DNA of 64,000 nt from Hedera helix (GCA_947179155.2 OX359287.1:654501-718500); one strand, 5' to 3'. Numbered from the stretch's first letter, positions 22,529 to 35,556 are shown. The notes: generated by a model from the sequence alone, not told the origin. A program made the numbers and translations.

Positions 22529-23989
22529 AAAACAATTAAAAATAAAACAAAAAATGGGCAATTTAATGCCCATTTGGCCAGCTCTTTGGGGGCCCACAAG
22601 GGGGGTGACTTGTTGCTCATGTTGCTTATAATTCACTCCAAGCTTTAGTTGGTCACCAACCCTAGTCATTCACAATGTCCATCACCTAGTCATTCAATGA
22701 AATAGTCATCATAATTAGCTCTAATTTGACCAACACTAGTGGATTATGAGAGTTGATGAAGGATTAGCAAGGGGCTATAAATAGAGTGTTAAACCAATGC
22801 TTTATGTTGGTTAGTCATTTGCCAGAGCACAAGAGAGAAAAGAGAGAGCATTCCAATAGAGAAAAAGATAGAAAACACTTTAAGGGTGGAAGATAGTACT
22901 AGAGGAGGAGATTGGTGGATGACACAAAGCTTCATAACCTACTCTGGAAGGAGAAGAAGAAGAGCACACAAGTTCATAAGGTTCAAAAGTGGCCTAACTC
23001 TTTCAAAGTTCATTTTTGTAGTCTAGATATATTTTAAACGGTTAAAATATATTTTTAACCGATCAAAAGTTGTTTTGATGGTCTAGAAGTCTTAAACTAT
23101 GTAATATATGTATATTTATGGTTTGATATATTTAAATCATGTTTTGGTATGTGTGTAATGCATAAAAATAAAAGAAATGTTTATACTGAACTTTACTGGT
23201 AAAACCCTAGATGCCTATGTGCTATTTAATGTTGTAGTTTGAAATATACAAGTTGAAAAATAGATTGCTATGGCTATAAAGTTACATATATGAGTTATGA
23301 AGAAACCCAACTTAAATCTTTCAAAAATATGGAAAAATAAAGAAGTTATAGATTTTACCACAAAATATGTCATTTTGAAACCCTAGATGGTTCGATCTTA
23401 ATTTTTGTGTCAAAAAGTTTTCAAAAATATAATTGAACCATGAAATGTTATAAAAACAAGAAGTTAGGAAGACAACAACACTAAGTTGGTGTCATTTGAA
23501 TAGGTAGATTTTATTTTATTCAAGTTTGAACCAAAACCAAGGATTTGTGAAATTAGTTTTTACTTTGTCCTTGTGAGCAGTTTTAAGACTAGTTTTGTTT
23601 GAAATTTGGATTTGTGATCTAAATAGAAGTTGTAGAGGAGAAAATTCTGATGAGAATGGATACAAGAATAGCCTCAAAATGTTTAAAAATAAAGAAGTTA
23701 TGGCTGTCAGAGCGATGGAGGGTCGTGCAGCCCAAAAATTTAATTTTCTGAAAAATGGCCGAGTGCACCTGCGCTCGTGGTGGGCGCAACTGCACCCTAG
23801 CCCACTGCCTAGTAGTTTTTTTAAGGTCTGAATAGGGTCGGGTCGGGTCAGTCCGGGTCGAGTTTTCTTTGAAAATTTAAGTTGAAATGAATGTATTTGT
23901 GTAATAAACCAACATATGGAGTTTATTAGTAATTAATTGATAGCTAAATGTTTAAAATAAAGACTAAGGTTAACACAATTAAAAAGTTA

Positions 23990-24380
23990 ACTATTGGTAT
24001 TATTTGAAATAAAATATTATTAAGTGGTAAATAACATTAATATGTGATTAAAAGGTTGTGAAATGATTAATAACTTTTGTAAATGATTTAGATATTATTA
24101 CATAGTTAATAATGTTAGTAAGAGATTAAAATATTATTAAATGGGTAATAATATTATTAAATGAATAAAATATTATTAAATGATTCATAATATTAGAAAA
24201 TAAATAAAATATTATTAAATAATTAATAATATTATAAAGTTAATAAAATATTATTAAATGATTAATAATATTATAATATGAATAAAATATTATTAAATGA
24301 TTAATAATATTATAAAGTTAATAAAATATTATTAAATAATTAATAATATTATAAGACTAATAAAATATTATTAGATAAGA
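23990..24380 (+). repeat. AT palindrome array of C2
   Basis: Several units with the AATATTATTAA/TTAATAATATT core as in C1, fewer in number and more diverged at the left end. Confidence 0.82.
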
Positions 24381-25310
24381 GTTTGAACTATATTAAAATA
24401 ATTAATATGGGTTTTATGTGATTAAAATATAATCAAGTGATAATAATATTTTTAAGTGTCTATATACCCTTAACTATAATTAATTTGTTAAGTGTTAGAG
24501 ATGTATAGATGTTATCATATGAATATATATATGATACTAATTTAAAGATCAACTTGATTAATTGTTAGGTCTATTCAGAGAGAATTAAATTGAATTTGTT
24601 AGCAGTAATCTACACACGAGACAAATTATTTATCCTTACTCAAATTTTATATTGAACAAGTTATTTAAATCTATTCAATTATCGTTGAGCAAGTATCTAC
24701 ACTCCTATTTATTTGCCAGAGCTTTAAGTGGTTTAATTTTTTAAAGTTATTCCACATCATTATTGTTATTGTAATTGAACATAGTGCATTTGCAAGTGTA
24801 ATAGTTCATTAATTCAAGAACTATTTAAGAACGTCTAACCTAATTGTTTTAGCTAGACAATGCATGTTTAAATTCATCAAATTGATTATTTTAAAAGTTT
24901 ATCAAAACCATTGCTTGGTGCAAATTCTTATAGTAAGACTGAGAACGAACAACCTTATATAAAGGGATTATTTTGTCGGGACACCGACCCTTGCGCAAGA
25001 TGTCTGAATGTTATGCATATACATAGGGTACAAGAGGCTGATTCCCTCCCGTACCAAAATATCAAGGTGATATATCTATATTTGTCTTACCTTTAGCAGC
25101 AGTTCATGGTCCTTAAAGACCACTTAGCAGTAAAGATTCAATCATTTCTTTTACCTTAAAATTGATTCTTGTTTTTTCACAATTGTTATCTATTGTTGAA
25201 ACCATTGATGTTATTTCCCATTCCATCATGATATATCTTATTTTAACTGTTCCTAAACTTGCTGAGCAAGTTAGTTACTTATCTTTGCAATATCATGATT
25301 TATATTTCAG

Positions 25311-25363
25311 CTAAGCCCGAATACTCTAAATCGGATAAAGTCAAGGGAAAATCCAAAGCTTAG
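25311..25363 (+). other. Exon-like tail of C2
   Basis: After TATATTTCAG (25301-25310) the frame reads KPEYSKSDKVKGKSKA then TAG. Same length (53 nt) and stop position as in C1 and C3. Confidence 0.5.
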
Positions 25364-25620
25364 ACTAGCTTATTGCAGATTAGATTAATTACTTGTTATG
25401 TAATTTCTTTTGTAAATCTTTTGTAATCCCTTAAGATATGTATTGTTATGTTAAGGTTAGTCGACCTTGGGATTGTAGCCATTTTATAAGAAATTTTATG
25501 TATTATTCCGCGATATTTAATTAAAGTTTATGTTTTAGATGTTATTTAGTATTGTATAGTAAGGAACCAAACCGAAGGTTATGGAACCCAGATTTAGGGT
25601 CGTTACAATCATAGTTAGCC

Positions 25621-25740
25621 AATTGATTTAATTGTTGGGAGTCCAAGTGTGATGACTTAAATGAATTAATATAGTAGCCAAATGAATTTAATTGTTGGGA
25701 GCCCAAGTGTGATGACTTAAATGAATTAATATAGTAGCCA
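25621..25740. repeat. 60-bp direct tandem duplication
   Basis: 25621-25680 and 25681-25740 are nearly identical (a few mismatches), followed by a partial third copy. It lies in LTR-E1 just right of the C2 insertion. Confidence 0.93.
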
Positions 25741-25838
25741 AATGAATTAAATTGTTGAGTCCAAACAATGGTAATTCAAAGTCCAATTGAAATTAATTCC
25801 AAGGTCCAAAGTGGAGCCCAATGTGCATGTATAGGTGA

Positions 25839-25842
<4 letters not shown>

Positions 25843-25878
<36 letters not shown>
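25843..25878. repeat. (TA)n microsatellite in LTR-E1
   Basis: An uninterrupted TA run of about 18 units. Confidence 0.95.
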
Positions 25879-25880
<2 letters not shown>

Positions 25881-26939
25881 ATGCTTATATAATTATATAG
25901 GACATAAAAATAAAGCCAAATTGGAGTATTTTTAAATTTCTATTCTTGAATTTTGGACCCCACATGGATGTGAAGCTTACCTTGTTAGATGAATTTTGAG
26001 TGTAAAATGGTTTAATAACTCCCCAACCACCCTAGTCATTCATATGGTCAATCAAAGTGTCTATCAAGTGGTCATTCCATGCTATAGTAAACCTAGATTA
26101 GTCCTAATTTGACCAATGTTGGATGATTAGTAATTGTTAATCAAGATTATGAGAGTTCTATATATGGGAGGTCACACTTCATTTGCTAGAGTTTGACATT
26201 TGTTAGTGTTCTTATATTCTAGAGAGAATAGAAAATAATTTTAAGAATATTCTTGAGAGATTGAGTGAAACACCTTGAGTGTTAATGTGTGTGAGATATA
26301 ATTCTAGAGGTTCATTCAAGAAGAGGAGGAGTTCTAGCAAGCTATAGCAAGAAGAATATCACTTAGAAGGTTAAAAGTCTTCTTAACCTTGATTTTTTTA
26401 TTTTATGCTATTAAATTTTTGAACTATAGAGGTTATATATGATGTATGATATGTATATGATGTATGTAGAGTCATAAAACATGATGGTCTAGCAAATAAT
26501 ACTTATAGCATCATGTTTGAACCAATCAAATCAAGGATTTATGAAGCAAGTTTTTATTCTTTCATTGTAAGCAATTTTAAGCCTACTTATATTTGAAATT
26601 TGGATTTAGAATATAAAGAGAAGTTGTAGAGGGGGAAATTCTAATGAGAATGGACTCAAAAATCACCACAAAATATTTTAAAATGAAGAAATTATGACAG
26701 TTTGAATGGAAAAAGAGTCGGGTAGTCCCTAAATTAGGGTTTCTGAAATTTTGTCAAACACACTGCCAAAAACATGATTTTGCTGTCCGGTTCGGGTCGG
26801 TTCGGGTTTTTTTTATGAAAATTAAGTTGAAATAAGTGTAAAATAAATGTATTTGAATACTAAACCAAAATGTATAGAGTCTATTAGTGAGTAAATGGTA
26901 ACTAAATGTTTAAAATAAAGACTAAGGTTAACACGATTA

Positions 26940-27500
26940 AAAAGTTAACTATTGATATTATTTGAAAAGTATTAAAATATTATTAAATGGTGAATAATAT
27001 TAATATGAGATTAAGAGGTTGTTAAATGATTAATAACATTTGTAAATGATTAAAATATTATTAAATGGTTAATAATATTAATAAGAGATTAAAATATTAT
27101 TAAGTGGTGAATAATATTAGTAAGCGATTAAAATATTATTAAATGGCTAATAATATTAATAAGAGATTAAAATATTATTAAATAATGAATAATATTAATA
27201 CGAGATTAAAATATTATTAAATGGTTAATAATATTAATAAGAGATTAAAATATTATTAAATGATTAATAATATTAATAAATGATTAAAATATTATTAAAT
27301 GGTTAATAATATTAATAAGAGATTAAAATATTATTAAATGGATAAAAATATTAATAAGTAATTAAAATATTATTAAATGGTTAATAATATTAATAAATAA
27401 TTAAAATATGATTAAATGATTAATAATATTAGTAAGAGATTAAAATATTATTCAATAGTTAATAATATTAATAAGTGATTAAAATATTATTAAATGGTTA
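26940..27500 (+). repeat. AT palindrome array of LTR-E1
   Basis: About fourteen units of roughly 38-40 bases with core AATATTATTAA-N4-TTAATAATATT and spacers such as AATAAGAGATTAA. It lies about 800 bases downstream of the TATA box at 26159. Confidence 0.87.
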
Positions 27501-27921
27501 ATAATATTTGAATGTAGTTGTATATTATCAAAGGTAAATAATATTTTGAGGTATTTAATACATTATTAAATGTCAAAATCATTAAGTTATGTAAAAAAAG
27601 AAAGTTTAATTGAACTAAACTAATGTAAATAGTCTATTTATGACTAATTTAGATAAATTATTAAAAGTGGGTAGTGTGACGACACCAAGTCCGGGTTCCA
27701 TAACCTTGGATTTGGTTCTCCACTGTACAAATACTTACTAACAATTAAATACATAATTTGCATTTAAACTTCGAGGAATAATACAAAAGGTTCCTTATAA
27801 AAAGGCTACACTTCCCAAGGTCGATTAACCTTAACATAAACATTACATATCTTAAGGAAATACAAAAGATTTACAAAAGAAAGTACATATAAGTAATTAA
27901 TCTATCATGCATCAAGCTAAT

Positions 27922-27974
27922 CTAAGCTTTGGCTTTTCCCTTACCTTTGTCTTGTTTAGAACATTCTGACTTAG
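27922..27974 (-). other. Exon-like tail of C3
   Basis: On the minus strand, after TTATTTCAG the frame reads KSECSKQDKGKGKAKA then TAG; 53 nt as in C1 and C2. Confidence 0.5.
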
Positions 27975-28904
27975 CTGAAATAAGTCATGATATAGTAAGA
28001 ATGAGCAACTAAATGGCTCAGCAAGTTTAAGAACAACAACATAAGATATATCATGATGAAAAGGAAAATTAACATCAAGGTTTTCAACAATAAATAATAA
28101 TTGTGAAAGAAATCAAGAATCAATTTTTCAATATAAGAATGGATTGACTTTTTACTGCTGAGTGGTATTTAAGGACCATGAACTGCTACTAAGGTAGAAC
28201 AGACATATATATCTGACACCTCGAAAAAACGGGGTACGCGAGGGGATCAGCCTCTTGTACCCTATGTATATGCATAACATTCAGACATCTTGCGCAAATT
28301 CGGTTTTCCGATAGATAAAATCCCCCTTATTTAGGATTGTTCATTCACAGTCTTACTATAAGAATCTGCACCAACCAATGGTTTGGATAAGCCATTAAAA
28401 TATTCAATGTGCTGAATTTAACATGCATTGTCTAGCTGAAACAATTAGCTTAGACTTTCTTAAATAGTTCTGGAATTAATAAACTATACATTTACAAATG
28501 CACTATAGGCGAATACAATAATTGTAATTATTTGGAATAATTTTAGATAATTAACCCACTTAAAGCTTTGTCAAATAGCTATGAGTGTAGATACTTGCTC
28601 AACAATAATTGAATTGCTTAATGTAAATAAGGGTGAAGAAAACTTGCAACAGTAAATACAAGTTAGGGTTAAGAAAAACTTACCTCGTGCGTAGTCTATT
28701 GCTAACCAATTTAATTTACTATTACTTAAACGGACCTAACAATTAATCAGTTTGATCTTAAATTAGTATCATATATATATTCATATGATAACTTCTATAC
28801 ATCTTGCATTTCTACACTTAATCACATAATTATATAATTACGATTATATAAACACATAAGAAATATTATCATTACTTGATAATATTTCAATCACATAAAA
28901 CCTA

Positions 28905-29235
28905 TATTAATTATTTAATATAGTTCACACTCTTGTATAATATTATTAGTCTTTTAATATTATTAATCCTTTAATAATATTTTATTAGTCATTTATTATT
29001 AATCATTTAATAATACTTATTCATCTTTTAATATTATTAATCATTTAATAATATTTTTATTTATTTACTAATATTATTATTTATTTAATAATATTTTATT
29101 GACTTATTAGTATTATTACCCATTTAATAATAATTTAATCTCATACTAATATTATTAACCATTTAATAATATTTTAATCACTTATTATTATTATTATTAT
29201 TAACCATGTAGTAATATTTTAATACTCTTTAAATA
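28905..29235 (-). repeat. AT palindrome array of C3
   Basis: Units with the AATATTATTAA-type inverted repeat, degraded in places; a TAT trinucleotide run lies near 29185-29205. Confidence 0.8.
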
Positions 29236-29317
29236 ATATCAATAGTTAACTTTTAATTGGGTTAACCTTAGAATTTATTTTAAACATTTGTTTTAATTTA
29301 ATTTTTCAAAGAAAACT

Positions 29318-29610
29318 CAACCCGGACCGACCCTACCCGGATTGTCCAAAAACTGTTAGGCAGTGCACACAGGCGCAACTACGCCCGTCTCGAGCTCAGG
29401 TGAGCTCAGTCTGCTCCTCCGAAAGTTAACTTTTTGGCTGCCCGACCCTCCGACGCTCTGACAGGACTGCTCGATCCTCCGACACTCCGACATGACTGTC
29501 CGACCCTCCGACACTCCGACACTCCGACAGGACTGCTCGACCCTCCGACGCTCCGACCGGACTGCCCAAAAACTGCTAGGTAGTGTACTCCGGGCGCAGC
29601 TACGCCCGTC
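29318..29610 (-). repeat. GC-rich cassette of C3 with TCCGAC repeats
   Basis: CCGACCCTCCGACACTCCGA-like units repeat around 29440-29570 between two copies of a CTGCTAGGTAGTG/GGCGCAGCTACGCCCG-type block (about 29355-29385 and 29570-29610). A G/C tract ends at 29341. It looks like local tandem growth of the cassette. Confidence 0.75.
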
Positions 29611-31947
29611 CTAACAGCCATAACTTCTTTATTTTTTCACATTTTTGAAAGATTCAAGTTGGGTTTTCTTAAAAACTCATAGAGGTAACTTTTTAGCCAT
29701 GACAATCATTTTTCCAACTTGTACATTTCAAAATACATCATTAAATATCGTATGATCAACTAAGGTTTTACCAGTAAAGCTCAATATGGACATTTCTACC
29801 ATTTTCATGCATACCACACATACTAAAACATGACTTAGGCATATCAAATCATGAATATACATATATTACATTGTTTAAGACTTCTAGACCATCAAAACAA
29901 GATTTGATCGGTTAAAAATACATTTTAACCGTCCAAATCATATCTAAACTATAAAAATGAACAAAGGAAGGGTTAGAGCACTTTTGAACCTTATGGTCTT
30001 GGATGCTCTTCTTTCTCTCCTTCCAAAGTATGTTGTGAAACTACTTGATATTCACCAAGCTCCTTAACTAGCCCTTTCCTTCAACTCCCGAGGGTTTCTC
30101 TTTATTTTCTTTCTAGCAAAATGAACAAACTCTCTAACACTTACTCAAGGCTCTTATTTATAGCGAAGAGTTAACATCCAAAATGTAGACATACATATTC
30201 TATATGTATACAAATCTTCTAGCTCATCTTGTCATTTAACTTCAATTTAGCTAAATTTTAGAGATTTCCTTACACGAGAGGACTAGGGTTGGTAGGAGTT
30301 GTTCACCAACTATGGTACTCTTCCAGCATAAAACAAGCAACAATAAAATTTAAAATCCACCCCAAGTGGGGGCCACTATACCCGACCAAAATGACCTTTT
30401 CTTGGCCATTTTTTCTTTAATTTTTATTGATTAATTATACATATATACATTATATATATAACCATTAACCAATATTTTGACTTTCTATTGGGCTCCACTT
30501 TATACTTAGGAATTAAATATATTGGGCTCATCCATTTAATTTGGTTGAGCTTAATTTAATTATCACATTGGGCTAACATTAAATAACCTATGTTACATTT
30601 AATTAAAACAAGCATTGGGCTAGTTTAATTAATTACATAGATTACTAGGTAAATTAATTTGACCTAGTTTAATACCTCATTTAGATTTAAAATATAATCT
30701 AATTAGACTTGTTTTAATTAATTATAACACCTTTATTACTTTAAATAAATATATACATACAGAAGTATATTCATTCAATTATTTAAGGCACAATTAATTA
30801 GTACAAAAATTTTCATTCATTACTAGTTATTTAATAAATATAATTACAATATCTAATAGAATTCATGGTCATTATAGGTAGTGAAGGCGTAAGATGGTTA
30901 AGCGTACCCGACATGTCCGAACTATATTTTGGGTTAAGGTTTTTGTTCGAAACTTAAGGGTTCGTTTGTCGAACATCTTAAGAGTTAATAATTCGAAATT
31001 AGAGTCTTATATAAAGACTAAGTGATAGTCATTGTAACTAATGATAATATCAATTTTATATATAAATTGTAGGTTAAGCGAAAGATGCAAAATAAGTGTA
31101 AACGATAGAAGCAAACCAGACAAGTTTTTCAAAACTTGCTCTTATGTGCATTGCTATACTATAACGTGATATTAAATTATTGATATGAAAATATATTGAT
31201 CATATTGGTGATATATGAAAAGCATGGGATATGATTATATGTGAAATATGTATGAAATATAAAGCATGAATTGCTAGAGACTAGTTGTTTATTATATGTG
31301 ATGCATGAGAAGTATGAAACAATAATAAAATGAAAAGCATGAAATGCATGATGTAGGAATAGAATGTAGAATATGTATAATATGTGAAGCATGTAATGTG
31401 TTATGTGTAACTGTTAGACTTGTTGAACCGTCGTGTTCATTCTTGCTATAAAATATCCGAAGATTTCGTTAAAGATCAAGGATCAGGAATGCGTATTACT
31501 GTAAGGATCCAAAAATTCTGTAAACACTGTTTATGAGTTATAAAACCCTAATTTCAATCCAAACCCCAGTTTTGGGATAATATGGATGGTAGGATGTATT
31601 TGAAATTACTTGCAACATAATGAATATTAGGGCTAATATTGTTATCGATTTAAATAAAAGCCTAATATAAATTAATGTTGGAATTAAATTGAAACCCCAA
31701 TCAATAATCTAATTAAATTTAATTACCTAGCAAATCTAATTGGATTATGTGCTATTAATAATAACATTAACGTAGTAGGATTTATTCATGCACTAACTAA
31801 CATTATATGATTTAATGGATACCAATTAAAGGCCTAGCTCATGGAATCAATGGCCTAACCCATAGAATTAATTGTGGTAGCCCAATTGGGATTTAATAAA
31901 TGAGTCCAATGAACTAATTTCCTAGCCCAAACCATTATGTATGGGTG

Positions 31948-31983
<36 letters not shown>

Positions 31984-33269
31984 TATATGTATATATTACC
32001 ACTTTGTTGCTATTGAAAGAAAAGAAAAAGGGGAAACATTTCTTGGACCATTTCACCCCCCAACAGCAGACAGCCTTAGAAGGCTTTTGTGGCTGATTTG
32101 TGTTCAGTTTTTTAATGGCTCAAGGCCTTGGTAGAAGCAAGGAAAAAGTGTACAAGTCTAGTAGGCCTATGAGCTTGGTTTGGTGTAGTTGATGTGTATG
32201 CTTACAAGAGTTATAAGTCTACATATCAACTAACACCATATCACTCCTTATTATCTCTTTTTATCATTCATTAGTCATTTCACTTACCAAAGTTGCTTGA
32301 GAGAAAACTAGAGAACTAAGAAGAGAAAAGAGAGAAAGAAAAAAAAAAAAAAAGGAAGAGGAGACCATAGAAAATCAAGATCCAAGCAAGGAAATAAAAT
32401 CATCTACTCATCAAGATAGATCATCCAAGCTTGGTGAAGTTTCTATCAAGAAGAAGAAAAGCTATTAGAAGGTTTAAAAGTTTTCAAAACCCTTGTTTTA
32501 TTTTTCACCTTTGTGTTCTAAGTGCTCGAAGTGGTTTTGATGGTCAAAAATCCATTTTGATGGTTCAAAACTAATTTCAAAGCTCTAGATGTTTAAAACC
32601 ATGCTAGATATGTTAATCCATGGTTTGGTGGTTTAATATATGTGTTTAAATGCTTAGATAATAAAAATGTTTACCAAAAAGCATGAAAATGATTTTTACC
32701 GACGGAACCTTAATCGAACGTGTGGTTAGGGGCTTTATATTTTGAAACCTACAAGTTGTATGAGAGATTTTCTTCCTTGATATGATAAATATATAAGTTA
32801 AGAGCAAAACTTAGTTGGTATAATGTTCATGTGAGTTGTTATGGTCAAGATATGATTTTTAGACCAAAGATGGTCATTTTAAGAACCCTGATGCGCAACC
32901 ATCCACTTTGTAGCTATTTTTCTTAACCAAATTTTTTTCAAAAATTTGATCCAATGATGGAATATTGTATTTTAAGAAGATACGAATCCATCGATACCAA
33001 TTTGAGGTCATTTGGACTTATATTGAAGATTTTATGAAAGTTGGAATCAAATGGACAAAAATTGGAAAATCTGAAAAATTCGCCCAAAGGGTGTTTCTGC
33101 TTTGAAAGCCGGGGCTTTCAAATCAGTGCAAATTTGAAAGCCGGGGCTTTCATGTCAGATTTTTGAAAATGATATTTATTATCCGGGTCGGGTCAAGCCT
33201 TTTGAAACGGGTCGGGTCGGACGTGATATAACCAAAATGGGTCAAAATAGTTAAAAATTGATATAATTA

Positions 33270-34060
33270 ATTTAGGACCCAAGTTAAATAATTATTTATT
33301 ATTTTATATTAAATAAGAAATAAAGGAAATAAAGGCCATTAATATGCTTAATTATTATTTAATTGATATTGAATAATAATTAAAGCAAATAAAAATAATA
33401 ACTAATTATTTATTATTAAATAATAAATAAAGGAGGATATAAAGTTAATCAAATAATTATTCATTATTTAATTAATAATTAAATAAGGAATAAGAATAAA
33501 TTAGTTAGTTATTTATTATTTAAACAATAATAAAAGGGAGATGAAGTTAATAAAACAATTATTTATTATTTACTTTATATTAAATAATAAATGGTGATAA
33601 TTACTTAATTAATTATTTTGTAAATAATTTTATATAATAATTAAAGAGAAATAAAGGTTAATCAAACTTAATTATTTATTTAATTAATATTAAATAAATA
33701 AAGCAAAGAGATTAAGGAAATAATAATGTAGTTAAACAATTTGCTTTAAAATTGTTTAGATTTTTATAAATTACTAAGTGTTTAAAATACTATTAGATAA
33801 TGGTATTAGCTAAATTATTATTAAATGATTGATAATAATAGCAAACAATTAAATGATTATTAAATAATTTATAATAATGGTGAATGATTAATTTGTTATA
33901 AAATTATTAATAATAATACTAAGTGATTAACTTATTATTAAATAGTTAATAATAATAGTAGAGGATTAAATATTATTAAAAGATTAATAATATTAATAAA
34001 TTGGGATGTTGTTAAACAATTAATAACATTGGTAAGCGAATTAAATATTATTGAATGTAG
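33270..34060 (+). repeat. AT-rich repeat region of D
   Basis: Irregular units of AATTATTTATTATT / AATAATAAATAAT character, many self-complementary, more diverged than in C1. It lies in the same place, after the GGGTC tract. Confidence 0.75.
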
Positions 34061-34462
34061 TATAATATTGTTTAAATAATTAAGATATTATCCGAGTGTG
34101 ATAATATTGTGGTATAAGCTACGTGTTGCTAAATAGGGAATTATGTGCTTATGTAGCATACTGTTTAATAGTGATATATGAAATCCTATATGTGTTACTA
34201 ATTGATAGATAAACCTATTTAATATTAGGTCTTTCAAGGACTGTAATTTAAGTCGTGTAAGCTGTAGACTACGACAGAGACAAGTTTCCTAACTCAAACT
34301 CGAGCTATTAATTTTGAGCATGTTAATGGTTTGATTATTGTTAATTATTCTATGTAAATGCAAGTATTAACATTCACACGTTGATGTATTTGAAATCTAT
34401 GTTCTATCATTGAACATGTAAATTATTTAAAGTTCTTTATTTCATGAACTGTTCAAGAATTG

Positions 34463-34723
34463 GTCTACGCCATTTGTTTCGGGTAGACATATAAAGTAAA
34501 TGTTTTTAAAAGCTATTCCAAACCAGTTGATTGGTGTGGAAGTCTTGTACTGAGAGAACAAACCCTAAATGGGGAATTATAAGTGTCATAGTTCGACATG
34601 GTCAGGGTTTAATGTTATGCATATACATGTTGTACAAGAGGCTGATCCCCTCAAGTACAGTCTGATTTATAAAAGGATAATCGGAAGGTTGTTTCCTTGA
34701 AAACGTTCAGGGTCGGTTGGACC
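34463..34723 (+). other. U5 hairpin module of D
   Basis: GTCTAC/GTAGAC (34463-34488) is one base pair longer than in C2. Then GAGG-CTGATCC-CCTC (34638-34652) and GGTC/GACC (34711-34723), followed by CTCAGCAGTAAA. Confidence 0.7.
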
Positions 34724-34915
34724 ACTCAGCAGTAAATAATCATCTTTCATTCCTTCGTTTGGATTTTGATTATCTTATCAGTCATTTCATTAACTTCTAT
34801 AAATTGTTGAGCTTTCCCTTTATTCGCAGTTATTCATGATATGTCTGTATTATTTTAAATTTGCTGAGCATATTAGTTGCTCACTCTTGCTTTATATATC
34901 ATGAACTAATTGCAG

Positions 34916-34962
34916 TTAGGCCTGAGCACTCCAAGAAGGACAAAGGCAAGGGCAAGCTTTAA
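34916..34962 (+). other. Exon-like tail of D
   Basis: After AATTGCAG the frame reads RPEHSKKDKGKGKL then TAA. Compared with C2 and C3, most third-position changes are silent. It is two codons shorter than in family C. Upstream, GAGCA/TGCTC can pair (about 34866-34882). Confidence 0.5.
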
Positions 34963-35544
34963 GAATAGTTTAAATATTTCTATTCCTGTTTTGTAAATCA
35001 TGGAACCCTATTTATATTAATAGGATTGTCATGATGTAATTTTATTAAGGTTGAGACCATGGGACCGTAGTAAGCCTTTTGTAATGAACAACTTATGTTT
35101 ATTTATTCCGCATTTAGTAATATATGTTGTTTAAGAGGTGATGTATGTATTTGATCGTGAGCACCAAATTCGAGGTATTGGTACCTGAATTTGGGGGTGT
35201 CACAATTACTTTCATCGAAAGTTTAAGTGATTGTTATAGTTATGAGTCCGTATTGGACAGGTAAAATGATTATGCAATTAAAAAAATGATTAGTATATAT
35301 TGTGGGTGTTTAAATACTCAAATTGATTGTAATAGAATAAACTCGTATCAGGTATGATATTAAGACATATTAAGAGTTTGCAAAGATTGCGATTCTGGAA
35401 TAGAAAGAGATGCTGTAAAGTTTTAAATAAAAGATTATTTAGCAATTATAATATTATTATAAGTCATGGACGATAAGAGGAAGGTTGTATACTGATGAAC
35501 CAGATCCGAGATTCAAGGGACCCGAATTTGGGGTCGTTACAAGT

Positions 35545-35556
35545 TGGTATCAGAGC
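35545..35556 (+). other. Primer-binding site of family E, tRNA-Met type
   Basis: TGGTATCAGAGC, three bases after the end of LTR-E1, is the standard initiator-Met PBS. It shows that LTR-E1 acts as a 5' LTR. Confidence 0.88.

Larger units (their letters stand above)
21976..25607 (+). mobile_element. C2: solo-LTR-like insert, TSD ATCAT
   Basis: TGTAATGACCACGAATTC ... GGGTCGTTACA, 3.63 kb, flanked by ATCAT (21971-21975 and 25608-25612). Same family and order as C1, but without the MITE. TATA box 22777-22784, microsatellite 22427-22528, GC cassette and GGGTC tract 23740-23862, AT array 23990-24380, U5 module 24833-25122, exon-like tail 25311-25363. No genes. Confidence 0.9.
27675..30876 (-). mobile_element. 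C3: inverted solo-LTR-like insert, TSD GGTAG
   Basis: On the plus strand TGTGACGAC ... GGTCATTATA, 3.20 kb, flanked by GGTAG (27670-27674 and 30877-30881). Reverse orientation relative to C1/C2. Minus-strand order: TATA box (30155-30162), GC cassette (29318-29610) with repeated CGACCCTCCGACACTCCGAC-type units, AT array (28905-29235), U5 module (28230-28455), exon-like tail (27922-27974). One terminal base has changed (ACA to ATA). No MITE and no genes. Confidence 0.9.
31500..35204 (+). mobile_element. D: solo-LTR-like insert, TSD ATTAC
   Basis: TGTAAGGATCC ... GGGGTGTCACA, 3.71 kb, flanked by ATTAC (31495-31499 and 35205-35209). The same E sequence is uninterrupted in LTR-E2 (near 63460-63480: GCGTATTACTTTCACCGAAAG), an internal empty site. 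It is related to family C in layout and in its last kilobase but otherwise diverged. Contents: TA microsatellite 31950-31982, poly-A 32338-32354, GC cassette with two TTTGAAAGCCGGGGCTTTCA palindromes (33098-33152), GGGTC tracts 33184-33220, AT array 33270-34060, U5 module 34463-34723, exon-like tail 34916-34962. No genes. Confidence 0.9.
20625..35541 (+). repeat. LTR-E1, split by C2, C3 and D
   Basis: It starts TGTAATACCCGAATATT after a purine tract and ends GGGGTCGTTACA right before a tRNA-Met PBS. Removing three inserts leaves about 4.36 kb: 20625-21975, 25613-27674, 30882-31499 and 35210-35541. Both ends match LTR-E2 (first about 515 bases, last about 850), but the middle does not. It has a TATATATG box at 26159-26166, a GGGTCGG-type tract (26787-26810) and an AT palindrome array (26940-27500). 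The TGTAAYRCCC start, length and PBS suggest a Tekay/Del-like gypsy lineage. Confidence 0.82.

Noticed and set aside
22358..22669. Overlapping reading frames on both strands
   Set aside because: They read through the GT/TA microsatellite and give Tyr-Ile and Thr-His repeats.
24911..25096. 61-codon frame in C2 across the U5 module
   Set aside because: Stops or frame changes interrupt the same stretch in C1, C3 and D, while hairpins are kept; RNA structure explains it better than coding.
29406..29621. Gly/Ser/Arg-rich 71-codon frame
   Set aside because: It is the TCCGAC tandem cassette of C3 read as codons.
35545..35556. tRNA gene fragment
   Set aside because: The match is only the 12-base primer-binding site next to an LTR end; no tRNA body is present.
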